NCBI GenBank assembly: GCA_024349245.1
Contig: JALDNG010000048.1
Coordinates: 2,778,501-2,842,500 of the forward strand
DNA: 64,000 nucleotides
Reading direction: 5' to 3'
DNA from: Neodontobutis hainanensis
Taxonomy: Eukaryota > Chordata > Actinopteri > Gobiiformes > Odontobutidae
Positions within the stretch are counted from its first letter, which is position 1; every line of letters starts with the position of its first letter. Below are positions 52,427 through 61,745 of this stretch, one piece after another. A program made the translations under genes and the position numbers. Under the pieces are notes generated by a model. It saw only the letters and a program-made list of their open reading frames with translations. It was not told where the DNA came from and did not search any database.

Positions 52427-52549
52427 TTAGCGGTCCAAAGAGCGCTTCTGGATAGCTTCACACACAACAGTGCGCAGATGTGCAATGACTGATCGAGGGT
52501 CATCACTGCCGATCACAGCACTACCTGAGACAATCATGTTAGCTCCTGC
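52427..52549 (-). CDS. rpe: ribulose-5-phosphate 3-epimerase, exon 6 (C-terminus)
   Basis: The last coding exon of rpe begins after TTTACTTCAG on the minus strand and ends at TAA (52427-52429). It encodes residues 189-228, starting AGANMIVSGSAV and ending IQKRSLDR. AGANMIVSGSA is the phosphate-binding loop at the C-terminal end of the TIM barrel. The enzyme interconverts D-ribulose 5-phosphate and D-xylulose 5-phosphate in the non-oxidative pentose phosphate pathway, in the cytosol. The total of 228 residues equals the usual vertebrate length. Confidence 0.97.
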   Translation of the reverse strand, partial: AGANMIVSGSAVIGSDDPRSVIAHLRTVVCEAIQKRSLDR

Positions 52550-52656
52550 CTGAAGTAAACCGGAACATACACAGTGTAAGAGCAACTAAATAAACAAATC
52601 CATTAATATCAAAAAACAAGAGAAACTTTAAGGGAGGCTGAATGAGCCAACCTTAC

Positions 52657-52743
52657 CTCTGCACAGCAGTGAATGGTGTCTGGGCCGACTCCACCATCAA
52701 CTTCAATGTCTAGTGAGGGAAACTGGCCTCTTAACCAGCTAAC
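52657..52743 (-). CDS. rpe: ribulose-5-phosphate 3-epimerase, exon 5
   Basis: This 87-bp exon encodes residues 160-188 in phase 0, between a TTTACAG-like acceptor (minus strand AACAG|GTTAGC) and a GAG|GTAAGG donor. It contains LDIEVDGGVGPDT. By numbering from the methionine in exon 1, the Asp of EVDGG is residue 175, one of the metal ligands and the second catalytic acid/base of the family. His-Cys-Cys-Ala-Glu follows at the end. Confidence 0.97.
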
Positions 52744-53390
52744 CTGTTTACAGATGCAGAATACAAAAATGTGTTCCCAATGTAGACTTTGACCATGTTA
52801 ACCAGCATTAAAGTTAACATTGGAGCTATGGTGTTTGTTCTTTACAATAATAGATTAAAACAACACATAGGGCACATATCCTTCTTTATGTAACTACACA
52901 GTCAACGACACAATATTTGTTCACAAGAATATCAGAGCCAGCAAGTTTGGAAAAAGAACATGTCTTTGAAACTGTGGTAATTTTTTTGGTAATTTTACGA
53001 TTCTGCGAAGGTCCAGTGTATTGGTTTATTTTCTTTATTTTATTCGTAGTTGTGGTAGAGCACATCACTCACATAATCTCTCTCAATAAAAAGGAGATTT
53101 CTGTCCAGCTGAGGTCATTGTCAGTGACAGGCATGTCTAAGAACCATCAAAATTTTTCTGAGAGCATATATTTTTGGGCTAAGCATATGCAGCGCTGTTA
53201 AGTTATTAGAGTGGCTTGGTAGGAAAACATGACACACACAAAAGTTAAACAACTCAGTTTCTTTGCGGCACTGATATTTCTAAACTTCCTCTTCCTTGTT
53301 GCACTCTCTCTAATTTTAATAGTGCACCTCTAAACAAGTAAAGTCATGACATAGAGCCACTGGTATACCCAGATATAAATAGGACTTTAC

Positions 53391-53525
53391 CTTGGGCATC
53401 ATGTCTTCCATAAACGTTTGTCCTCCAAATCCAGGTTCAACAGTCATAACTAGAGCCATGTCAATCTGGTTAGCCCAGGGGGCAAGTTCTTCAACTGTTG
53501 TACCAGGCTTAATAGCCAGACCCAC
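53391..53525 (-). CDS. rpe: ribulose-5-phosphate 3-epimerase, exon 4
   Basis: This 135-bp phase-0 exon encodes residues 115-159. The acceptor on the minus strand is ATTGTTTTAG and the donor AAG|GTAAAG. It contains VGLAIKPGT, then IDMALVMTVEPGFGGQ, the conserved barrel strand and glycine-rich loop next to the substrate phosphate. It ends MEDMMPK. Both flanking introns are also phase 0. Confidence 0.97.
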
Positions 53526-53597
53526 CTAAAACAATCCCAAGTGTCAGAATGGAAATGTACACAATATTTGTTTGTAAGATGGATGACCCTTTCTCAC

Positions 53598-53737
53598 CTT
53601 CATGCCACTCTCTTTTATGTCCTTAATGAGGCTTGCAGGGTTGGAGGTGGCCTCCAAGTGGAATGTGTACTGGTTGGCTCCTGCTGCTGCCATAGGCTTT
53701 ACCCACTGCTCTGGCCGGGACACCATCATGTGCATGT
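53598..53737 (-). CDS. rpe: ribulose-5-phosphate 3-epimerase, exon 3
   Basis: The 140-bp exon opens in phase 1 after TTTTTGTAG (minus strand) and ends AAG|GTGAGA. With the preceding G it restores Asp-Met-His-Met-Met-Val, in which His is residue 70, a metal ligand of the family. SRPEQWVKPM and GANQYTFHLEAT follow, well conserved in animal RPE. It ends at ESGMK, residue 114. Confidence 0.97.
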
Positions 53738-53870
53738 CTACAAAAACAGAACAAAAAATGGGTCACAGGGCTGCAATCTATCTCACAACTCAAGGTTTAC
53801 TTGATGTTTCATGAGTCAACCAGATTAGGTATTTTAATGCAACTAAGTATGCATGCTGTTTTTTTCTCAC

Positions 53871-53950
53871 CAAAGAAAGGCTCTTGTCCTACAGATTTCC
53901 TTAGACACTCCACCATTGGGTGACCAAACGTAATGTTGGGTACAAAATGT
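53871..53950 (-). CDS. rpe: ribulose-5-phosphate 3-epimerase, exon 2
   Basis: A short 80-bp exon: one base completes Gly41, then 26 codons read HFVPNITFGHPMVE through to QEPFF, then one base of Asp68. The acceptor on the minus strand is CTCTTTAAAG and the donor G|GTGAGA. The family signature DVMDG.FVPN.TFG is formed across the exon 1/exon 2 junction. Confidence 0.97.
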
Positions 53951-54258
53951 CTTTAAAGAGGAAAAAACAGGCATTTAACTAAAGGCTGTGGTGAAAGTCT
54001 TGTTGCTTGTTACATCAACACAAAAAAGATAAACTGCATGAGACAATGTGACTAAGATTTGAACAGTAAAATGACACTTAAAGCATATTTTTTATTAAGT
54101 AGGTACTTAGTAAACAACGGGGACGTCTGTGGAGGTTCTCAGTCACCACAAAGCTAAAATGCTGTTTTTAATCTTTTAACATTAAACCAAGGTGCTAATA
54201 ACTTTTGACAAGCTAGCTCAACGTGATAGCATGCTAATGTAAGTGCATGTAAACTAAC

Positions 54259-54380
54259 CCGTCCATAACATCGAGGTGCAGATAGTCAGCCCCACACTCC
54301 ATCATCCTCACACACTCACTGCCCAGACAGGACAGGTCGCTGCTCAGGATGGACGGACCGATTTTCGCACTGTAAGCCAT
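54259..54380 (-). CDS. rpe: ribulose-5-phosphate 3-epimerase, exon 1 (start)
   Basis: The chosen ATG (54380-54378, minus strand) has a strong start context with A at -3 and G at +4. It gives MAYSAKIGPSILSSDL, so that Ser10, His35 and Asp37 (in DYLHLDVMDG) fall exactly on the family's active-site positions and the protein is 228 residues. The donor is ATGGACGG|GTTAGT. An in-frame ATG exists at 54434-54432, just after a stop codon, and would add 18 residues (MLLLAFCKAACRQYSRYS) that are basic and free of acidic residues. Convention favours the shorter form. The gene is transcribed toward igsf3 (convergent). Confidence 0.96.
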
Positions 54381-54659
54381 GCTGTATCTGCTGTACTGTC
54401 TGCATGCAGCCTTGCAGAAAGCTAATAGCAACATATTTTAATAACACCACAAGCTACAATGGAGTTCAGGGAGTTTCCGCTGGTGATTTACAAAATAAAA
54501 CACAAAACATAGGTTTCAGTTGGCTTATATAGGCCTAACTTATATGAAAATTTGCAAATGACCCCATGGAAACAGCACTAGATTTATAAATATCTGAAGT
54601 ATAACCTAGATGTATTGTTTTATATTCTTTAGTAATAGCCTTTTTAAAAGTTCCCATGC

Positions 54660-54840
54660 TTTCTTATGCCTGCCTTCTCGGTTTTACTGTTGTCGTTAGG
54701 AGGTAGCTTGACGAAAACGTTGCGAAAACCCGATTCCACTTCCGCTTTCATCACGAGGAGGTCGTGCTCTTTGACCGTGAAGCGTAGAGTCTTTGACGTT
54801 AGGTGGCGCACGGTCCCTGCTGCATTAATTGATTTGCATT
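54660..54840 (-). promoter_or_regulatory. rpe: probable rpe promoter region
   Basis: Upstream of the first rpe exon is a short stretch with many CG dinucleotides in an otherwise CG-poor region. It includes an ETS-type ACTTCCGC at 54738-54745, a motif frequent in promoters of housekeeping genes. No TATA box is evident at a fixed spacing. If this is the start region, the transcript would include 54259-54380 and an untranslated leader of up to a few hundred bases or a leader intron. Confidence 0.35.
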
Positions 54841-57800
54841 AATGGTTGGTGTCGACTGAGAAGATGTCTTAGCAGATGTCTCCAGCAAAAACATCAATCT
54901 ATAGATCAAGGAATGAGGTGAAGTTTTTTGGTCTTTTTTCCACAGAAACATGTGTAATTGGTTACTTTAACCAAAATAGATAAAAGTTAGCATTTATCCT
55001 TTTGGCTATTGCTTCAACTATTTTCAAAAAAATATATTGACTTTTTTAAGCTCAATTTTGACAAATGCTAGCAGTGTGCATGAGCATGGTGGTAGCTTTA
55101 TGTAGGATTTATTAAATGTCTGCTAAAGCCAAGATGAAAGATGATAAGTTAGGCCTACTTCAAAAGAAAGTCTTAGCTTTTCAGATGTAGGATTTTTTAG
55201 TGTCATGTTGATATTCAGAGACAAACAGACTATTTGCTTTAAATCTTTTTCAGGTTTTTGTTGAAACGTGGGTGTGGTGTAGAAGCTGGTTTCATTATTG
55301 CTATGAAAAACTTACTGCTCAGGCTCTGCCCAGTGCCCACAAACACCTCCTCTCATATACTTTGGATTACTGACGCAAGAGCACAGATTGTGGATGGGAG
55401 CAAGCTGGTATTAAAAGTTTTTTGAATTTGCACTAGTCTGTGAAATGACTGGAACTGCAAAGTGGTTAAATTTTAAACAGTTGAAGGAAGAGGAGTCCGA
55501 ACAAGATTGACAGCAGGCTTCAAAATGTCCGTTATGGTTTTAGATATGGCCGTTTGGACAATAAGTAAGACAAATATACCCGTAGAGCAGTTAAGAGTCT
55601 TTTACATTGTTGACACATTATGACTGTGACTATAAGCTGTTTGAAACATATGATCTGTAAGAGAGATCATGAGTTTGGCCGTAGCTGTCAGGATGGCACA
55701 TTAATCAGCCCACTGTAAACAGCCTTACCTCCATGTGCATAATGTTAGTCAGCCATGTAGGCTTCTGTTTACTGGAGGCCCCCCATTAAACACCCTTCCT
55801 TTGGTCCAGTGAAGTGAGCTCAGGAATGTGACTTTTATTTAAGCATCATTCAAACTTGCAATTTGAAGCTGGTGTCCAGCTGTTTCTATCAGAGATAATT
55901 TTTAACATCGGTTTAAAAGAAACGTGTAAAAAGCTTTTTTTTTTGCCTTGCCGTAGTCTTTTCTTATTATACATTTCTATATTGAAGTTTAAAAAATGAC
56001 CTGTTAGTGGATTTAATGACTGAAGTTTTAGAAAGTTTGATCAACATCCATGAGAACATATGTATTTCAACTTGCTCTTGTGTAAAATGTATTTAGTTTG
56101 ATCCTCATGAGCTTGTGGGCGAGCAATTTCTCGTTATATGCATTCCTGCATCTCAGTCATCTGTGAAGACAATAAAAAAAAAAAGATGGATTTTTAAACA
56201 GACCATTGGTGTGAATGCAGTGATTGAACGCTAATTAATCCCATTCCTGGTCATTTAAAATCAGTTTATTTTCATGCCAGATGTGTTTATGAGTTTTATA
56301 TTGTTCAGTCGTGAATTATACATGTACTTGTATTGGGTTGTAAGGTTGTATACAAGTTAATTAAGCAGTATTTGGATTCTGCTTTTTAATACTTTTTACA
56401 ATAGTGCATTATTTCCCTTAACTCACTGAAATACAATGCACTGGAAACTAGCCCTCACAATTGCTAATCTGCAGGGGAAATAGCATGTTTATTGGATGCA
56501 GGAAAGAATTCCACTGTGTGCTGTAAGTGCTCTTCAAGATGTATATACACTTGCATTTAGCCCGATGTAGGCAGTAACCTTGAATAGGGTGTGTTTATTT
56601 GACCTTTGACCCTTAAACTAAAAACGCAGGAGTGTTTACAGAGATTGAGCAACCTTTAAAAAAAATATACATATAAAAATATTTCCTATGTGCCAATTCA
56701 TTATTATAAAAAAAATCTAACTTGGTTCTTTTCCAAGTGCTGTATGCATTGTCTTGGTTCAAACCATCCTCCTGCTTCCCTCCAACAGTTGACTCTAGCC
56801 TCCTGAGCAAACAGATAGTGATTAAAAAAAACGCTTGTGATGGTCAGAGGAAGAGTGAGGTGCATGTGTCCGAGATGCCTTTCCCTTCCGCTGCTTTATG
56901 TCATCTTGGTGGGGGTCCATTAATGGAAAGGAAGGGTGTTACCGCTTTCTACTTATGGTAAAACTCCCAATCAAGTTTGCTTTCCTGTCAGAGGTCAATT
57001 GGGAACATGTTTGCACTAGGACGCATGACAGGAAAACTTTCATTATGTTACGTATTTGATTGCAGGCTAAGGTTAGTATAGACGAGGGATTACCAATGAA
57101 CTGAGCAGCATTCCTCACACAAATCAAACAACAGATGGTAATACGAATAATATAACTTTAGCTTGTGAGAATAGAGTAGATCCATAAACTATTGTGTGGG
57201 GAACCTGCTCTCAAAAGGGAATGTAGTAAAGGCGAGGCTAACTGTGGCCCCAGACCTATAATGATTAACCACATAAAAGACTCCGGAGCCAAAGACGCTG
57301 GTTTCTGTTGGTGCTGCTGGAAGGGTTGTGGTGTAGGCTTTTATGGCAAATTGTAATACATCCACATATGTAAAATCCTAAACATGTCCATATTAGTTTG
57401 ATGTATAGCCCGATTTCTTAGCAGCAGGTAAAATGTTTAAAGTGTAACCAGGGGAACTTGTTTAGTCCTGGGGCTGTTTTGTCCTTTTAGACTTTTACAA
57501 ACAGCCCGACAACACAAGATAAATGGTCACACTGGATAATTGTTTTTAGATTTACTAAAGATTGGCTCAAATGACCTGCCGCTGTGAGCTTGTTTTGATC
57601 ACGTCCAATACGTAACTGCATAAACAAAGGAGCAGGAACAAAAGAGAACTCGGTTGGGCTGCGAGGGGCTGGCCTTCTGAAACATCTGTGACCTTAAGCA
57701 TGGGAGGCCACTGCTCTTGTCCTGTTTCAGGCTGCACTTAAGTTTAATTCTTTAACCCTTTTAGCCCTAGCTCCCTATCAAGTTATTTATCTACCTGAAA

Positions 57801-60679
57801 ACTGTTGCCATATTTTGTCATATCTAGAGTCATTCTTCTGATTTCTTATTACCAAGTAAATATATCTGTAAATATAACATTTCCAAGTTCCATGTAACAG
57901 TGGTTGCAGGCCATAAGTTTGCCCCAAGGCCTTATGTTGAGTTTCACCTTCTTATGTACCAGCTCATGTTCTGTGGCCCCAGAGTCGGTGGGAAACCAGT
58001 GTGTCACTATAACTGCTTGTGAGACCCACTTCTGAAGTGAACACGACTCTACGCTGCCATCTTAATGTCCCAACAATAAAGCCACAGGGGCACTAGTGTC
58101 TTTCCATAATGACACGATATTTTATTCAAATAAAAGAAGCAAATCTATTAATAAACCTTTCACAAAGATTTAATGCCCAGAGCAGCCTAAGTAGCTTTTT
58201 ATGAGAAAGGCTTACCTTCATAAAAAACTTATCCATCTGATATAATCTTTAATATTTAAAGGTTTTTGACACAGGGAGCAATAGAAAAACACAGCAGGAT
58301 ACAATATTTTCTCTGTGAGAGAACAAGTTGCTTTATGAAAAATGGCAATATAGTTCTATAAATATGCCTATAGCAAGATGTCAGCAAGGACTTTATCTAC
58401 TCACTTACACGATTGTACATAGTCTATACAATTAGCCTGCCTTAGAGCTATAGTAAATATGGGCATCAATCTAAAGGTAATAAATAGTCGTCCCATATCT
58501 TCTCCTGCATCCTGGCCTGCTTCCATTTCCAGACTTGTTTATCATGGGGATTTACTCCTCCGCTGGGAAGAGTTTACATGCTTCTAGTGCTAAGAATACA
58601 ACACTTTACTCAGCTGTGGACAAAAAACAAGGCAACTCTTTGGCAACGAGTGGCCAGAAAATAAATTAACCCCAGGAAAAAAAAAAAAAAAAGACAAATT
58701 CACCATTGCTATCACAAGATTCATGTGGGAGTACGGACACCCCATGTGGTGATTTCAACAGCTGTTGGACCAACTGTGGCGAGTGCAAAAGAGCCAGATC
58801 TATTCGGGGATTACTGAATTGTTGCAGAGTGCAATTCAAAACGCAGTGATGCACATGGATGCACTTACATACATACAAGCCGAAACATGTGCTTAACCCT
58901 TTAAAACAGACACATATATAAAGCATGACATTGCCTCTTCCTGTCTGTGGGGTTAAACGGGCCTTTGACAGGATTTGACTGAAAGCAATTCCCCAAGGAG
59001 AAAAGCGGTTAGTTCACTTCTAGGAGTCACTTCAAAGGAGGAAAATTTCTAAAAAGGTGAGTATTTTTGACACATTACCCATTAGCTCCTGCTGTGTGGC
59101 GTTATGTGGTCATTAGCAAGCTCAAAGAAATAGAAATCCATGCTGGGAGTCTCTTGAGGAATGCTCTCAAATTAAATATGTGTTTTAATTAAAGAAGGCC
59201 TTAACTGTACGACCTGTATCCTGATAAAATGTTTGATAATCTCTAAAAAGAGGATGATGTGTGACAACCCCCTAAGGGCTCTTGGACCCACAAGAGCACT
59301 TGACCAAGTCTTGTTTTCTCTTAGCCTCCAGATATCTGTCGAGGTATTTTTCACATCTTTTGTAATGTGTTCCCTGCTGCTGCTGGTTGGCAAGCATAAA
59401 AGGCTAGTGTTGACTTTGCTGATGTGTTTTGGTTTGGCATGGGAATGCTCGGGGCTTTGGCTGAAACTGACCGTTTTGAGTAGCTTAGCAGAATGGCTTG
59501 GCACGTAGCCAGCATGTATAGTAGCTAATAATGGAGCAGGCAACTCTGGCTGCTCATTGGCTGAGAGGAGTGAGACTGGAAAGAATCAGCAAAAGGCACA
59601 AGCTACTTTAATATGGGGTGTTTTATGTGCGCAGTTATAAGGCTGTTGAATCACTCAAGGCAAATAAACGAGTTTAATGGACGATGGACTTTTTGACATG
59701 CACCTGCTGGTTTTTAAGGTACAAATGGATTCATAAATAATGGCTATCCTTTTTTAATGTCTTTGCAAAGAGACATATCCTACAGAGGAGCAGGGATCTG
59801 TGGGCCCTCAGCCAAAAATATTTTTCAAGCTATTCATTCAACAGGAATGAAGATAGGACTGGGTGCACAGAATAGTAAACCACAAATCCTTACGAGCCTT
59901 GACAAATCTTTTTTTTTTCTTACTTTTATGTACAATGTCTCTAAAAAGACTAAACAGAAATACTGGCAACTTCGAGTGGAGATCCACCCAAGCGGCAAAA
60001 GAACTTGCAAAAAATGTAACAAATCACTGCAAGTTGTTTGTCAGCCAGTGACAGGGTGTTCCCTGCTCGTCGGGTTATATAAGGTCTGCAGAGTGAAGCT
60101 GTTTGAGATTCATTAGGCTGAATTTTCCCGGAGTAAAGTCCCATAAGTGGCCCATCAATTAAACTAAGACTGTAAAAGTGTGGACATACAGTGTTAAACA
60201 CGATTTGTAATTTGTCAACACATGACAAAAGTGTTTAAAAGCACTCACTTTTAATTGAAAATGCTTTTTACTTATTAATCTTTGGGCTCTTTTAGATGTA
60301 TGTCCTTGTATCGGCACACATTCTAAATCTTGTCTAGACCACCCACAGTCGACCATCAAAGACTGGATGGCTTTAAACTAAAAGCAAACATTTACACTTT
60401 TAAATTCGTCACAACAAGACTAAGAGTGAAAGGGGAAGCGAGGCCTGTGCATGTTCACTTACAAATAAGTATAAACAGGATTCGCAGTAGTCAGTATAGT
60501 GCCTGTGCCCGAGAAAAACTGGATTTATGTTGCTTGGTAAACGCTGGGTTGCCATGGCACTCCTGTAAATTTGGCTGATGCATTCCTGCGGTATTAAGAC
60601 TCCTATGGATCCCTGGCAGGAATTTCCCCTGTCGTCCACTCACTCACTGTGTTTCTCTGTTTTTGTTTTTGCTTTTCAG
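54841..60679. other. non-coding region upstream of rpe
   Basis: No exon, RNA gene or recognisable mobile element was found. There is a short A run at about 58678-58692. The sequence is mostly AT-rich and unique-looking. It could be intergenic or a first intron of a gene transcribed rightwards. Confidence 0.55.
60548..60561. promoter_or_regulatory. RFX X-box-like motif
   Basis: GTTGCCATGGCACT differs from the ideal palindrome GTTGCCATGGCAAC at the last two positions only. It lies about 120 bp upstream of the candidate exon at 60680. Confidence 0.25.
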
Positions 60680-60770
60680 CTTGACTCGTCCCCGCCTTTC
60701 CCCTAGAGGTGAGGGAAAGGTCAACCTCACCAAATCTGGAATCCCAAAGCCCATCTCTATTTTTCAAATG
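60680..60770 (+). CDS. candidate internal exon of an unidentified gene
   Basis: The segment has a pyrimidine-rich acceptor (TTTTTGCTTTTCAG) and a consensus donor (ATG|GTAAGT). One base plus 30 codons are open: LTRPRLSPRGEGK, then VNLTKSGIPKPISIFQM. The other two frames hit stops early. A second good acceptor, CGCCTTTCCCCTAG, lies at 60706, so the exon could begin at 60707. The basic, Ser/Pro-rich 'SGIPKP' style resembles disordered parts of microtubule- or actin-associated proteins, but I do not recognise the gene. Without flanking exons it may be chance. Confidence 0.35.
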
Positions 60771-61065
60771 GTAAGTGTCTCTTTGCAGCATTATGTCTCT
60801 CGTAAATTACCGTGACATTTTAAGCTTTTGACTTTCTGTTATTTGCAAATTCTAATGAACACGTCTTGTCTGTTTGCAGTCCGTTGGCTCTCAGTGGACC
60901 GTATCTGTATCAAATCCATTGTTACATAATACAACGGCATAATATCCAACCGAACAATAAATACGTGAAGGAAGTAGAACTGGATGTGGCTATCGTGTTA
61001 CTGACAGATAGACGATAAGATAAACCTGGGCCAGTATCCTCAAATAACAGCGGGAGTCGTGTCAT

Positions 61066-61101
61066 TGGCAACAACTTACTTTCAGAATAGAGTTGTTGCC
61101 A
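61066..61101. repeat. short perfect inverted repeat of RFX half-site type
   Basis: TGGCAACAACT (61066-61076) and AGTTGTTGCCA (61091-61101) are perfect 11-bp inverted copies with a 14-base spacer. Each arm contains the X-box half site GGCAAC or GTTGCC. Confidence 0.6.
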
Positions 61102-61504
61102 TAAGGGGCCAACTTTTTTCATTTTACCACGACTATGATGGGATCCCAGAGTGATTTATGAACACAGATATAATGGACATCACAATGGCTTTATAAGATT
61201 ATGTGAAAATGTCCAGGAGTTATTTCTGTGAGGGTGGGGTGTTTGGTTTTCATAGTTTCTGAGAAGTGGGTCATAATTAAATTCAGCTTTAATAACCAGA
61301 TGCTTATTTGAAAGACAGATTCACATCTTCTTTACTGCTTTTAATGAACTCCCTTTTGTCAGCGGTGGGAAAAACACAGTAACATCATGCTGTGTGCATT
61401 TTACAAAATCAGTTTACAGTTTTTATTAGATGTTAAGATTAAGATGTTCTAATAATGCATTAATTTCAGCAATAAGTCCATCTTGCATTTGGCTTTTACA
61501 GCAT

Positions 61505-61745
61505 TCAGGCGGCAGTAGCTCAGTGGGTAGAGCGGCCATCCTTTGACCGGCGGTTCGATCACCGCTCGAAACATCCCAAAACAGCATAACATCCCGCTCT
61601 CTGCCACATACTGTTGTTGTGTCCTTGGGCAAGACACTTAACCTACATTGCCTCCAGTGATGTTCTGTAACACTGGTAATAGTTTAATGTATGTAAAGCG
61701 CTTTGAGTGGAAAAGCGCTATATAAAAATAAAGATTATTATTTAT
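61505..61745 (+). mobile_element. tRNA-derived SINE
   Basis: An A box TAGCTCAGTGGGTAGAGC (61516-61533) and a B box GGTTCGATC (61552-61560) form the tRNA-like head. The body contains a 'TTGGGCAAGACACTTAACC' phrase, and the 3' end carries AAAGCGCTTTGAGTG, then AAAGCGCTATATAAA, then an ATT-rich tail. This is the best preserved SINE in the window, on the + strand. Confidence 0.88.
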
